A stretch of 54,691 nt of DNA from Rhodococcus phenolicus (GCF_001646785.1 NZ_LRRH01000021.1:1-54691); one strand, 5' to 3'. Counted from the stretch's first letter, positions 17,171 to 26,214 are shown. Numbers and translations: made by a program. The notes: generated from the sequence alone by a model not told the origin.

Positions 17171-18736
17171 TCAGTTCGAACCGTCGACACCAAGCGCGCT
17201 CGCCAGTGCGCCGCCGTTCGCGAAACCGGACTCCGCGACGACCCGCTCACGCACCACCCGGCGGAGCAGCTTGCCCACCTCCGAATGCGGGAGCTCGTCG
17301 ACGAACTCGAACGTGCGGGGAACCTTGTAGCCCGCGATCTTCGTCCGCAGTGCCGTCTCCACCTCCGCGCGCAGCGAGTCGTGATCCTCGACTGGCTCCG
17401 CGGTCACGACAACGGCGTGGACCGACTCGCCCCATCGCGGATCGGGCCGGCCCACCACGCAGGCCTCCCGGATGGTGGGCAACTCGACCAATGCGTGTTC
17501 GATCTCGGCGGGATAGACGTTCACACCACCCGAGATGATGGTGTCTGCGGTGCGGTCGCAGAGGTAGAGGTACCCGTCGTCGTCGAGATATCCGATGTCG
17601 CCCAGCGTGATCTCGTTCGCGATGCGTGACGATTTCGTCTTCTCGGGCGCGTTGTGATATTCGAACGGCGTCTTGGCGTTCTCGAAGTAGATCGCCCCGA
17701 TCTCGCCGGGTGGCAACCCTTCACCGTTCTCCCCCCGGATGGTGATCCGGACCCCGGCCCGCGCACGTCCGACGGATCCTGGTCGGGCCAGCCACTCCTT
17801 GGAGGTGATGAGCGTGGCCGACCCCTCGGTGCCTCCGTACACCTCGTTGAGGACGGGACCGAGCCAATCGATCATCGCCCGCTTCACCGACGGCGGGCAC
17901 GGCGCCGCCGTGTGGATGACGGTCCGGAGACTGGATACGTCGACTCGGTGGGAATCCCTGACCTCCAACATGTCCTGCATCATGAGTGGGACGAGGTATG
18001 CCCAGGTCACCTGGTACTGCTCGATGGCGTCGAGCGCGGTCACAGCAGACCAGCGAGGCAGGATGACGACCGTGTGGCCGACCTCCAGTGCCTGGTCGGC
18101 GTACGACAGCGGGGCGGCGTGATACATGGGAGCGACCGAGAGATACACCCCACCCTCGTGGTTCACGTCATACTTCTCGGCCCGCTCGACGGCCGCCGCG
18201 GCGACCGCGTCCGGCCCGCCTGCAGGCAGCGGGCGACGAACCCCCTTCGGCTTGCCGGTGGTTCCTGAGGTGTAGAGCATCCTGCTTCCGCCAGCGGAAG
18301 ACTCCGGTCGGGTCAGCGGGTGCGCCTCGACTTCTGCGTTGCCTCCGGTCCGGTCGAGCTCGACGATGCGATCGGTCGGGAGGCCGGCCAGCAGGCACGC
18401 CTCCCGGACGAGTCTGGCGTACTCCGCAGTGGTGAATACGATCCGCGCATCGCTGTCCTGGAGGATGTGAGCCACTTCCGGGGCGGCGAAGTGCCAGTTG
18501 ATCGTCGTCAGGTACAACGGCTGCTGAAGAACAGCGCGCTGTACCGCCAACAGAGCCGCGCCGTTGGGCAGCAGCACGCAGACCGACGCGCCGGGATCGA
18601 GGTCACGGGCGACAATGAGGTGAGTCAGCTGATTCACCCGGGCCGCGAGGTCGCCGAACGAAGTGGTTGTGCCGTCGGGGTCTACGACCGCCGCTCGATC
18701 GGGCGTGGTCTCGGCGTACGAATAGAAGCTGCGCAT
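17171..18736 (-). CDS. AMP-forming acyl-CoA ligase (AMP-binding family)
   Basis: A 521-aa acyl-CoA synthetase forming acyl-AMP and then acyl-CoA. Motifs in order: YTSGTTGKPKGVRRPLP (P-loop), MYHAAPLSYADQALEVGHTVVIL, YGGTEGSATLITSKEWLARPGSVG (nucleotide-binding), ITLGDIGYLDDDGYLYLCDRTADTIISGGVNVYPAEIEHAL (hinge and C-terminal domain), and the terminal lysine in GKLLRRVV. The ATG at 18736 follows AAGGAGA; longer starts are rejected. It is an intact paralogue of the frameshifted gene at 9442. As the last gene of the operon from 23112, it probably activates the carboxylate degraded by those enzymes. Confidence 0.93.
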   Translation of the reverse strand: MRSFYSYAETTPDRAAVVDPDGTTTSFGDLAARVNQLTHLIVARDLDPGASVCVLLPNGAALLAVQRAVLQQPLYLTTINWHFAAPEVAHILQDSDARIVFTTAEYARLVREACLLAGLPTDRIVELDRTGGNAEVEAHPLTRPESSAGGSRMLYTSGTTGKPKGVRRPLPAGGPDAVAAAAVERAEKYDVNHEGGVYLSVAPMYHAAPLSYADQALEVGHTVVILPRWSAVTALDAIEQYQVTWAYLVPLMMQDMLEVRDSHRVDVSSLRTVIHTAAPCPPSVKRAMIDWLGPVLNEVYGGTEGSATLITSKEWLARPGSVGRARAGVRITIRGENGEGLPPGEIGAIYFENAKTPFEYHNAPEKTKSSRIANEITLGDIGYLDDDGYLYLCDRTADTIISGGVNVYPAEIEHALVELPTIREACVVGRPDPRWGESVHAVVVTAEPVEDHDSLRAEVETALRTKIAGYKVPRTFEFVDELPHSEVGKLLRRVVRERVVAESGFANGGALASALGVDGSN

Positions 18737-18767
18737 AATTTCTCCTTCACTATATCCATATGTCCAG

Positions 18768-19904
18768 TCAACGGGGACGGCCGAGAATGGTGACGGCAGC
18801 AGCGGTGAACATTCCACCGAACCCGAGGGCGAGGCTGGTACCAACCACCCCCGCGTCGGCGTCCGCCTCGCCCCGGATCTGGCGCACGGACTCCGTCAAC
18901 GCGAACATCCCGTACATGCCGGTATGTGTGTAGGCGAGGCCGCCTCCGTTGGTGTTGAGCGGGAGCGCACCACCCGGGCTCGTGCCGCCGTCGGCGATGA
19001 ACCGTGCCGCTGCGCCGGGTTCGAAGAAGCCCATGCTTTCTAGTCCGATCCACGGCAAGTGCGCGAAGGCGTCGTAGTTCATCACGTGGTCGATGTCGGA
19101 GTGCTGCAGCCCCGCCTCGGCAAAGGCGTCGCCTGCGGCCTGCCGAGCCGCACGCGAGACGCCGGCGTCCGGCATATACGCGACCATCAGCGAATCCGTG
19201 CCCTCGCCGGTGCCGAGGACCTCGACCGCCCTGCCCTTCTGGGCAGGACCGACGTCCTCCGCCCGGACCAGCACGAGGGCTCCACCGCCGTCCGTCACCA
19301 TGCAGACCTGCGGGACCCGGAACGGCCACGCCAGGACCGGCGCCGCGAGCACCTCGTCGATCGTGACTCGGTCGCGGCGTCCCGCCCGCGCGTTCTGGTG
19401 CGACCACTCCCGCTGCGCGACGACAACCGCCGCAAGGTCGGACTCGGTCAGACCGTGGTCGTGCATATAGCGAAGCGCGGGCAGGGTGAATTTCGTGTAC
19501 GGGGCGCGTGCCCCGTACGGTTCCTCGAACTGCCCAACCAGGGCGGCAGGATCGCGGGGCCGGGGGGGTACACCGACCCGAGATCGGTTCGATTCACCGT
19601 GGGTGATGAGCACCGCGTTCGCGTGCCCGGCCCTCAGCGCGGCCGAGGCGTGGCGGACGTGGGCCATGAATGAGCACCCGCCGACATTGGTCGTGTCGAC
19701 CCATCGGGGCTGCACGCCGAGGGCGTGTGCCACCTGGTGGGGTGAGTAGGCCCCCGCGACACCGTCGATGTCCCCGATCCCCACGCCCGCGTCGGAGAGT
19801 GCCCTCAGGCCAGCCTCGACGTTCAGCTCCAGCACGGACTGGTCCGGAATGCGGCCGAGCCGTTCGGTTTCCGCGGCACCGATGATGTGGCAACCGGTGG
19901 TCAT
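18768..19904 (-). CDS. Thiolase-like lipid-transfer protein (Ltp/SCP-x thiolase type), probable retro-aldolase subunit
   Basis: A 378-aa thiolase-superfamily protein of the SCP-x/Ltp branch. Features are ELNVEAGLRALSDAGVGIGDIDGV, Cys77 in NVGGCSFMAHVRHA at the nucleophile position, VTDGGGALVLVRAEDV, and LPLNTNGGGLAYTHTGMYGMFAL where degradative thiolases carry GHPLG. The ATGA overlap with the DUF35 gene upstream matters: Ltp2 with the DUF35 domain of ChsH2 forms the aldolase that cleaves the C17 side chain of steroids. I infer an analogous retro-aldol or thiolytic complex here; substrate is unknown. Confidence 0.87.
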   Translation of the reverse strand: MTTGCHIIGAAETERLGRIPDQSVLELNVEAGLRALSDAGVGIGDIDGVAGAYSPHQVAHALGVQPRWVDTTNVGGCSFMAHVRHASAALRAGHANAVLITHGESNRSRVGVPPRPRDPAALVGQFEEPYGARAPYTKFTLPALRYMHDHGLTESDLAAVVVAQREWSHQNARAGRRDRVTIDEVLAAPVLAWPFRVPQVCMVTDGGGALVLVRAEDVGPAQKGRAVEVLGTGEGTDSLMVAYMPDAGVSRAARQAAGDAFAEAGLQHSDIDHVMNYDAFAHLPWIGLESMGFFEPGAAARFIADGGTSPGGALPLNTNGGGLAYTHTGMYGMFALTESVRQIRGEADADAGVVGTSLALGFGGMFTAAAVTILGRPR

Positions 19905-20320
19905 GCGTGCTCCTCCTGAACCGTGAAGACCGGGATCTGCTGGTTCCCGCGTGGTTCGAACTCCACCCGTACCCGCCGGTCCATGAGAGACATGTCGTGT
20001 CGGGCCTCCACTCCTCGAATCACGGAGAGCAACCGCGGGCCCTCGTCCAACTCGATAACGGCGACAACGTACGGCGCGGCGGCGGCGAACGCTGGCTCGG
20101 TCCGTTCGACGACCACGTAGCTCCAGATGCGCCCCGTGCCCTGTGCCCGGAACCACCCGAGTTCCCTGCCCCCGCAGCTCGGACAGTTCAGCCGTGGGTA
20201 TCCGATCGCCTCGTCGCAGCGCGCGCATCGCTGCAGGTGCAGTTCTCCCCGTCGCGCCGCGTCCCAGTACGGCGCGGTGAGCGGCGTCGGCTCCGGCACC
20301 GGCATGGGCTCCGTGGTCAC
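19901..20320 (-). CDS. DUF35 OB-fold protein with zinc ribbon, probable partner of the Ltp-type thiolase
   Basis: A 139-aa protein. An N-terminal rubredoxin-like zinc ribbon has Cys32, Cys35, Cys46 and Cys49 (CARCDEAIGYPRLNCPSC). An OB-fold follows, with GTGRIWSYVVVERTEPAFAAAAPYVVAVIELDEGPRLLSVI and the usual RVRVEF near the end. GTG at 20320 overlaps the MaoC stop (GTGA), and its own stop overlaps the Ltp start (ATGA). DUF35 proteins bind acyl-CoA chains and are needed by thiolase-like partners such as Ltp2, which fits this placement. Confidence 0.9.
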   Translation of the reverse strand: MTTEPMPVPEPTPLTAPYWDAARRGELHLQRCARCDEAIGYPRLNCPSCGGRELGWFRAQGTGRIWSYVVVERTEPAFAAAAPYVVAVIELDEGPRLLSVIRGVEARHDMSLMDRRVRVEFEPRGNQQIPVFTVQEEHA

Positions 20321-21162
20321 AGAGTCACCCCCCTGGTCGTGCGTATCCGGCCGCCGTCGACGACGACACGTTCGCCCACGCGTGCTCGGTAGACCAACTC
20401 GCACTCATCCACCTGTGCCACGTCGATCTCGATGGACTCACCGGGAAACACCGGGTTGCGGAACTGTCCGTCGATCTCGGCCACCGCACCGACGTCGGAG
20501 CCGAGTACCCTGCCGATCACCGTGCGCGCAACGGTCGCCCAGGTGCAGAGCCCGTGGAGGATCGGCCGGCCGAAACCGGCACGGGCGGCGAATGTCGGAT
20601 CGCTGTGCAACGGATTGCGATCACCGCACAGCCGGTAGAGCAACGCCTGGTCGTCGCGGGTGGACGCCGTCACGCTCGCGCCCCACATCTGCTCGACTAG
20701 GGCCGGACGTTCGCCGCTCGACATCGGCTTCGAGCCGAGACCCCGCAGGAAGTAGGACGAGTGTGACGTGAACAGCGGCGTCCCGTCGGCATGATTGCGA
20801 GCCATGGCTGCCGTCTCGAGTACCACGCCCGTACTACGATCGGTCATCGACACGATGCTCGTGGTGACGTCGATCCGTCCCTCTGCCGGCAGCGTCGCGT
20901 GCAACTCCACCCGCTGCCCCGCGAAAACAATGCAGTGCGAGGGGAACTCGCCGACAAGGTGTTTGACCGGCCGCAGCGAGCCGCCCAGCACCGCCGCGAA
21001 GGTCGGGAGTGCCTGCAGTTCAATGCCCTGCGAGTTCTCGGTGACGAGGTGCAGGTCCTGCGGGCCGGAGCCGACCGCGAGGTTGTAGAGCAGCGTGTCG
21101 TCCGTCGTCCAGTCGGCACTCCACGGTTCGGAACCGGCCCCGACGTTGTCGTAGAGCAACAT
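20317..21162 (-). CDS. MaoC-family double-hotdog enoyl-CoA hydratase
   Basis: A 281-aa protein of the (R)-specific hydratase 2 family with two hotdog domains. The N-terminal half is non-catalytic (ALPTFAAVLGG near residue 55), and the C-terminal half has the hydratase 2 motif YRLCGDRNPLHSDPTFAARAGFGRPILHGLC (about 180-210) with catalytic Asp and His. It hydrates trans-2-enoyl-CoA. The start is ATG at 21162; a GTG directly before it (21165) is an alternative, and both overlap the SDR stop. With the SDR upstream, the pair recalls the two activities of peroxisomal multifunctional enzyme 2. Confidence 0.92.
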   Translation of the reverse strand: MLLYDNVGAGSEPWSADWTTDDTLLYNLAVGSGPQDLHLVTENSQGIELQALPTFAAVLGGSLRPVKHLVGEFPSHCIVFAGQRVELHATLPAEGRIDVTTSIVSMTDRSTGVVLETAAMARNHADGTPLFTSHSSYFLRGLGSKPMSSGERPALVEQMWGASVTASTRDDQALLYRLCGDRNPLHSDPTFAARAGFGRPILHGLCTWATVARTVIGRVLGSDVGAVAEIDGQFRNPVFPGESIEIDVAQVDECELVYRARVGERVVVDGGRIRTTRGVTL

Positions 21163-22058
21163 CACTTGGGCCCGCGCATGTCTGCGTTCGGGCGAGCGAT
21201 CTCGAGCAACTCGTGGAGCGTCTTGTCGAGCGTGTCGATGTCATCCGCAGGCGGGGCGCTGGGACCGTGCGACCAGCCCTCGGCGACGGCCACTTTTCGC
21301 CCGGAGGAGAGGAAGACCCGCCCGGTGACGTCGGCGCTGCGTGGCGAAGCGAGCCACTCCACCACCGCTGCGGGCCAGCGGGGTGACATCTCGTCGTTCA
21401 CGGTGGCCGGATCCCGGCCGGGGATCGAGGCGACCATCCTGGTCGCGGCTCCTGGGCTGATGCAGTTGGCGGTCACGCCGAAGCGGGCAAGTTCGAGTGA
21501 GGCGACGATCGTCATCGCGGCGATACCCGCCTTGGCTGCCGAGTAGTTGGCCTGCCCGACGTTGCCGAAGAGCCCCGACACCGATGTCGTGTTGATGACC
21601 CGCGCATCCACCTTCTCGCCGGCGTCGGCGCGTTCCCGCCAGTGCACTGCGGCGTGATGGAGCGTACTGAACGTACCTTTCAGATGGACGTTGATCACCG
21701 CGTCGAACTCGGCCTCCGTCATTTTCGCGATGGTCCGGTCGCGCAGGACCCCAGCGTTGTTGACGAGGACGTCTAACCGTCCCCAGGTGTCCACCGCTAG
21801 CCGGATCAGGTCCTCGGCCTGGTTCCAGTTCGAGATGTCGTGCCCACTGAAGATCGCCTCGCCTCCCGCGCTGGTGATGCGGTCGACTACGGATGCGGCG
21901 GGCGCATCAGGGTCAGGCCTACCGTCAAGAGTCACACCGAGGTCGTTGACCACCACCTTCGCGCCCGCGGCGGCGAGCCGTTCCGCATACGCGGCACCGA
22001 GTCCCTGCCCTGCGCCGGTGACGATGACCACCCGGCCTTCACACGAAGCTACGGTCAT
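21162..22058 (-). CDS. SDR oxidoreductase, MFE-2/HSD17B4-like 3-hydroxyacyl-CoA dehydrogenase
   Basis: A 298-aa short-chain dehydrogenase of the longer MFE-2 type. It has the cofactor motif TGAGQGLGAAYAERLAAAGAKVVVNDLG, the extra segment DGRPDPDAPAASVVDRITSAGGEA typical of HSD17B4 domains, NNAGVLRDRTI, and the active site TTSVSGLFGNVGQANYSAAKAGI. It probably oxidises (R)-3-hydroxyacyl-CoA formed by the adjacent MaoC hydratase. The ATG at 22058 follows GGAG and lies 20 bases inside the end of the MBL gene. Confidence 0.92.
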   Translation of the reverse strand: MTVASCEGRVVIVTGAGQGLGAAYAERLAAAGAKVVVNDLGVTLDGRPDPDAPAASVVDRITSAGGEAIFSGHDISNWNQAEDLIRLAVDTWGRLDVLVNNAGVLRDRTIAKMTEAEFDAVINVHLKGTFSTLHHAAVHWRERADAGEKVDARVINTTSVSGLFGNVGQANYSAAKAGIAAMTIVASLELARFGVTANCISPGAATRMVASIPGRDPATVNDEMSPRWPAAVVEWLASPRSADVTGRVFLSSGRKVAVAEGWSHGPSAPPADDIDTLDKTLHELLEIARPNADMRGPK

Positions 22059-23112
22059 TTGCTCCACTCTCTTTCGTTGAGTTCGGGCGCCAGCGTTCGC
22101 CGGCGTCGAGTACTGCGCGTCCTTGCCTTCGCAGATGTACAAGGTGCGCCAGGGTCTCTTTCACCGCGAGGTTGGTCGCGCGGAAGTCCTGCTCACCGAT
22201 CGGCCGGTGCCAGCTCAGCGCGAGTGCCACGTCGTAGCAGGAGATCGGTCCGCGCACTCGCAACACCGTCGCGATCTCGTCGAGCCGGTCGGTGTGGTGT
22301 TCCTGCAAGTCCCGCACCCGCTCCCGCGCCCCTCGGAATCGGAATTGATGGGCGGGCAACACTTCCCACTCATCGCACAGCGCGACGCGGTCGAGCGACG
22401 AGAGGTAGAGCGCCAGCACGTCGTCCTCGAGGTGGTACAGCTGGCTGATGTTCGGCGAGATCGTCGGCAGCAGGTGGTCACCGCTGAACAGCACGCGGGC
22501 ACGCTCGTCCGCGAAGCAGAGGTGGCCTGGGGTGTGACCGGGGGTCCACCACGCCGTGAGGGTGCGGTCCGCGACCTCGATTCGATCACCGTCGGCCACA
22601 AAGTCCACGCGGTGCAGCAGGTCTGGTGCCAGCCGCGGCGATCGGAGCGCGCGCTCGCCGATGCGGACAGGGTCCGGGCACCCTGTCGTCGCCATGAGAC
22701 TCCGCCATACGGCCGTTCGTGCCTCGTTGAACGCAGACCGGTCGGGCCGCACGGTGTCCGCGTCCGCGATATGGAGCCACACCCTCGACTGCGGCGCGTG
22801 CTCGAGCAGTCGCGGTGTGAGGCCGAAATGATCCGGGTGCATGTGTGTGATCAGGACACGGGTCACGTCAGCGAGGTCGAATCCGCACTCGGCGGCTCCG
22901 CGCACGAGCGTGGTCCACGCCTCGTCGGTGTTCAGGCCGGGGTCGATAAGGACGCAACCGTCGTCATCCGCAATCAGGTAGCAGAGTGTGTATCGGATCG
23001 GGAGGCTGCCGGCGGGCACCGGAACAGCCCACACGTCGGGAGCGATCTGCTCGACGGCGGGAAGTCTGCGGGCAGACCAGGCGTCCCGTTGTCGACTACC
23101 TGTGCAAATCAT
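22039..23112 (-). CDS. Metallo-beta-lactamase-fold hydrolase
   Basis: A 357-aa MBL-fold protein. The metal-binding motif THMHPDHFGL gives His90, His92, Asp94 and His95; a further GHTPGHL and FSGDHLLPTISPNI complete the site. A C-terminal extension of helices follows (about 260-357). The fold alone does not fix the substrate; in a CoA pathway a thioester or lactone hydrolase is plausible. It is the first gene of the operon (ATG 23112 after GAGGA) and divergent from the LysR at 23272, which probably controls it. Confidence 0.88.
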   Translation of the reverse strand: MICTGSRQRDAWSARRLPAVEQIAPDVWAVPVPAGSLPIRYTLCYLIADDDGCVLIDPGLNTDEAWTTLVRGAAECGFDLADVTRVLITHMHPDHFGLTPRLLEHAPQSRVWLHIADADTVRPDRSAFNEARTAVWRSLMATTGCPDPVRIGERALRSPRLAPDLLHRVDFVADGDRIEVADRTLTAWWTPGHTPGHLCFADERARVLFSGDHLLPTISPNISQLYHLEDDVLALYLSSLDRVALCDEWEVLPAHQFRFRGARERVRDLQEHHTDRLDEIATVLRVRGPISCYDVALALSWHRPIGEQDFRATNLAVKETLAHLVHLRRQGRAVLDAGERWRPNSTKESGANDRSFV

Positions 23113-23271
23113 GACAGTCCTCCGCGTTGTTTGGCGTTGCCCTGAAGCCAAGCCGAAGTGGAGCACGTCACACAAAGTCCAAACGTCGAAATCGTCGGTC
23201 GGAAGTGCCTATGGCTGGGTAAAGGCTGTGAGCGAGTATGGATTCCGTCACGATCCTTGTAGGCTGATGCC

Positions 23272-24168
23272 ATGGATCTACGGCTGCTTCGGTACTTTGT
23301 TGCGGTAATCGATCACGGGAACGTCACCGCTGCGGCGCAGGCCCTCTACATGTCGCAGCCGTCGCTGTCGCAGGCTATGCGGACTCTCGCAAAGCGCCTC
23401 GACGTCACCTTGTTCACCCGGGTCGGGCGGCAGCTACAACTGACGCCGGAGGGCCGCGAACTGGAAGTGCAAGCCCGCGAGATCATCGAACAGGTCGATC
23501 TGGCCCGCGCCCAGGTCGAAGAGGTCGTTCAGCTGCGGACCGGGCGGGTCACGGTGGCGACGTCGAGCACCTTCGGGGTGTTTCCGCTCCCGGCCATCGC
23601 ACGGGCAATGCTCGCGCGCCATCCTCAGATACAGGTTGTCGTGCTCGACGGCCGGTCCCCGGAGGGAGCGGCGACGCTCGTTCGCAACGGTGCGGCCGAG
23701 CTCGGTTTCGTCGAGCTGCCGATGCATGAGGAGTCGCTGGTCACCCACCTGCTCGGCAGCGAGGAGATTGTCGTGGTCGGCGCCGAGTCGGTTATCGGCG
23801 ACGGGGCGGAACCCTTGACCAAGGCGCAGACCCGGCTGCTGCCGTTTGCGCTGCTCGACCGCGCGAGCGCGGGACAGTCGCGTTCCGCGCGGCACATCGT
23901 CGCGGTGGCCGAGCGAGTGCTCCTGACCGCAGCCGAGCGCGAAACCCTTTGGGACGTAGTGTCGTACGGAGCAGTTGCGACCTTCGTCTCAGACGCAGCC
24001 GCCGACATCGTGCTCCCGGGGACACCACGTCGGTCGCTCTCTCCGCCCCTGCTCCGCGACGTCGGACTGGTCCATCGCACTGGACCGCTGACACCCGCAG
24101 CTCAAGCCTTCGTCCGCGCGGCGAGATTGGTCTCCGCTTCCGCCCTGCAGACCTCGACGAAGTCCTGA
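23272..24168 (+). CDS. LysR-family transcriptional regulator (pair 2, plus strand)
   Basis: A 298-aa LysR regulator: MDLRLLRYFVAVIDHGNVTAAAQALYMSQPSLSQAMRTLAKRLDVTLFTRVGRQLQLTPEG forms the winged helix-turn-helix and linker, followed by an effector domain (VTVATSSTFGVFPLPAIARAM). It starts 159 bases from the divergent MBL operon, the classical arrangement for control of that operon. Its 3' end overlaps the opposing LysR gene by 67 bases, exactly as the LysR at 7711 does with its partner. Confidence 0.93.
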   Translation: MDLRLLRYFVAVIDHGNVTAAAQALYMSQPSLSQAMRTLAKRLDVTLFTRVGRQLQLTPEGRELEVQAREIIEQVDLARAQVEEVVQLRTGRVTVATSSTFGVFPLPAIARAMLARHPQIQVVVLDGRSPEGAATLVRNGAAELGFVELPMHEESLVTHLLGSEEIVVVGAESVIGDGAEPLTKAQTRLLPFALLDRASAGQSRSARHIVAVAERVLLTAAERETLWDVVSYGAVATFVSDAAADIVLPGTPRRSLSPPLLRDVGLVHRTGPLTPAAQAFVRAARLVSASALQTSTKS

Positions 24169-25013
24169 GTGACGCCTGATTCCCGATCCTCGGCCCACAG
24201 CAGGTGGACGTCACGTTCGAGGACAGGGTTCAACGGGCACACCACGGCGCCGATGTGCTCCGCACGGGCCCGGTCCCGGTCGGTGATGAAGCTCGACCCC
24301 AGCCCGGCGGCGACCAAACTCAAGCGGTCCTCCCGGCGGGAGGCGCGTAGGGGAACCCGCCGCGGTGAACCGAGCAGGCTGAAGTGCTCCGCCAATGCCG
24401 GATAGATGTCGGAAGACGAACTGGACAGAACCAGCGGGCGTTCGGAGAGATCTTCCAGGGTCAATCCCTCCGCCGGAACCACGGTGCCGGGAGGGTGAAC
24501 GGCGAGAACGGTTTCGGTGTCCAGAACGAGCGAGGAGAGATCGTTCGCCTGGGCGGCCGTCCGCCCGACAACGACGATCGCGACGTCGGCCATCCCACTC
24601 TTGACGAGATCGGCCGCGTCCGTCGCGTTCGCCGCGCGGGTCGTGACCACCGATGCCCGTGAACTCTGTCGAAGAAAACTGGCGATGCACCGTGGCCCCG
24701 CCCCCGAGGCCGAGTTGTCGATCAGACAGACGGTGAGCCGAGCCGCGGCAGCGCCGCCGTCCTGTCGGATGGCCTCGGGGGTTGCTGCGGCAAGTCGTGT
24801 CAGGCGCCGCGCGGTTCCAAGCATCGCGTACCCGGCCGAGGTCAGGGCCATCCCGGTGCCGAGCCGGTAGAACAACGGTGTCCCGAGCTTGCGCTCAAGC
24901 GTCTGCAGTGCCTCCGAAATGGTGGCCGGGGAGGCCTGCAGCACGGAGGCGGCGGCGCTGATGCTTCCTTGCTCGCTGACCACCACGAAGAAGCGTAGCT
25001 GCTGCAGCTCCAT
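24102..25013 (-). CDS. LysR-family transcriptional regulator (pair 2, minus strand)
   Basis: A 303-aa LysR regulator: MELQQLRFFVVVSEQGSISAAASVLQASPATISEALQTLERKLGTPLF is the DNA-binding domain; the effector domain includes DLVKSGMADVAIVVV and LSLVAAGLGSSFI. It is transcribed with, and 36 bases downstream of, the acyl-CoA dehydrogenase at 25050, so it is probably the last gene of the operon from 30935. The 67-base tail overlap with the convergent LysR makes antisense interference between the two mRNAs possible. Confidence 0.92.
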   Translation of the reverse strand: MELQQLRFFVVVSEQGSISAAASVLQASPATISEALQTLERKLGTPLFYRLGTGMALTSAGYAMLGTARRLTRLAAATPEAIRQDGGAAAARLTVCLIDNSASGAGPRCIASFLRQSSRASVVTTRAANATDAADLVKSGMADVAIVVVGRTAAQANDLSSLVLDTETVLAVHPPGTVVPAEGLTLEDLSERPLVLSSSSSDIYPALAEHFSLLGSPRRVPLRASRREDRLSLVAAGLGSSFITDRDRARAEHIGAVVCPLNPVLERDVHLLWAEDRESGVTQDFVEVCRAEAETNLAARTKA

Positions 25014-25049
25014 TGCCCCTCCGATCCTGGTCGGGCGGAGCCGGGGAGA

Positions 25050-26198
25050 TCACAGCCCGATCGACTTGGCGATGATGCCCCGCTGCACCTCGTTGGTGCC
25101 GCCATAGATGCGAGAGATTCGAGAGTCAGTGTACATCCGGCTGATCCGGTACTCACTCATGAACCCGTACCCTCCGTGCAGTTGCAGACACCGATCGATG
25201 ACACGCGACTGCAACTCCGTGCAGTACACCTTCGCCATGGACGCCTCGGAGGCGGTCAGCTCGCCGGCCTCGTGCGCGAGCATGTACTGGTCGATCAGTG
25301 CTCGACCTGCGGCGATCTCGGTTCGGCAGGAGGCAAGTTCGAACTTCGTGTTCTGGAAGCCGGCGACCGGCTGGCCGAAGACCTTGCGTTCCTTGACATA
25401 GTCGATTGTGATGCGCAGCGCGGTCTCCGCGGAAACCTGGGCTCCGAGGGCGATACCCAAGCGTTCACCGACCAGGTTGTGGGCGAGATAGCTGAACGCC
25501 GCCCCCTCCTCTCCGAGGAGGTTGCCCATGGGGACCCGCACGTCCTCGAAGAACAACTCGGCGGTGTCAGTGGCCTTCTGACCCATCTTCTCGAGGTTGC
25601 GACCTCGGCTGAATCCGTCGAAGTGCGACTCGACCACGAACAGGGAGAGCCCCTTACGGCGCTCCTCGTGCGTGCTCGTGCGTGCCGCGACGATCACCAG
25701 ATCGGCGTTGATGCCACCGGTGATGAACGTCTTCTGCCCGTTCAGTACCCAGTCGCCGCCGTCCTTTCGGGCGCTCGTCCGCATGCCGGCCAGATCGGAA
25801 CCCGTCGCCGGTTCCGTCATCGCGATGGCGCCCATGCGACGTCCGTCGACCATGTCCGGCAACCAGCGCTTCTTCTGCTCTGGGGAACCGTTGGCGAGGA
25901 TGTAGGGAATGACGAGGTTCGCATGGGTCCCCACTCCCCCGAGAGCCACACCCGCGCGGCTGCATTCCTCGGTCCACACCGACTGATACAGGAAGCTGTT
26001 CTCCAATCCGCCGCCCCCGTACTCCTCCGGCACTCGCAGTCCGAACAGGCCGAGATCGCCGACTTTCGTGTAGAAGTCGTGCGGCACCTTGCCGGACTTC
26101 TCCCATTCGTTGAAGTGCGGCACCACCTCGCGTTCGAGGAAGGTCCGCACGGACCCGCGGAACGCCTCGTGTTCAGGCTGGTAGATCGATGTGGTCAT
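25050..26198 (-). CDS. Acyl-CoA dehydrogenase (FadE family)
   Basis: A 382-aa acyl-CoA dehydrogenase with [32 protein letters not shown] (signature 1), KTFITGGINADLVIVAART, TAELFFEDVRVPMGNLLGEEG, a glutamate in LVGERLGIA at the isovaleryl/long-chain catalytic-base position, and QLHGGYGFMSEYRISRMYTDSRISRIYGGTNEVQR (signature 2). ATG at 26198 follows AAGGAG. It belongs to the operon with the racemase-like enzyme, crotonases, FMN enzyme and thiolase, and probably starts each beta-oxidation cycle on their substrate. Confidence 0.94.
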   Translation of the reverse strand: MTTSIYQPEHEAFRGSVRTFLEREVVPHFNEWEKSGKVPHDFYTKVGDLGLFGLRVPEEYGGGGLENSFLYQSVWTEECSRAGVALGGVGTHANLVIPYILANGSPEQKKRWLPDMVDGRRMGAIAMTEPATGSDLAGMRTSARKDGGDWVLNGQKTFITGGINADLVIVAARTSTHEERRKGLSLFVVESHFDGFSRGRNLEKMGQKATDTAELFFEDVRVPMGNLLGEEGAAFSYLAHNLVGERLGIALGAQVSAETALRITIDYVKERKVFGQPVAGFQNTKFELASCRTEIAAGRALIDQYMLAHEAGELTASEASMAKVYCTELQSRVIDRCLQLHGGYGFMSEYRISRMYTDSRISRIYGGTNEVQRGIIAKSIGL

Positions 26199-26214
26199 GG
26201 CGTCTCCTTGATTG

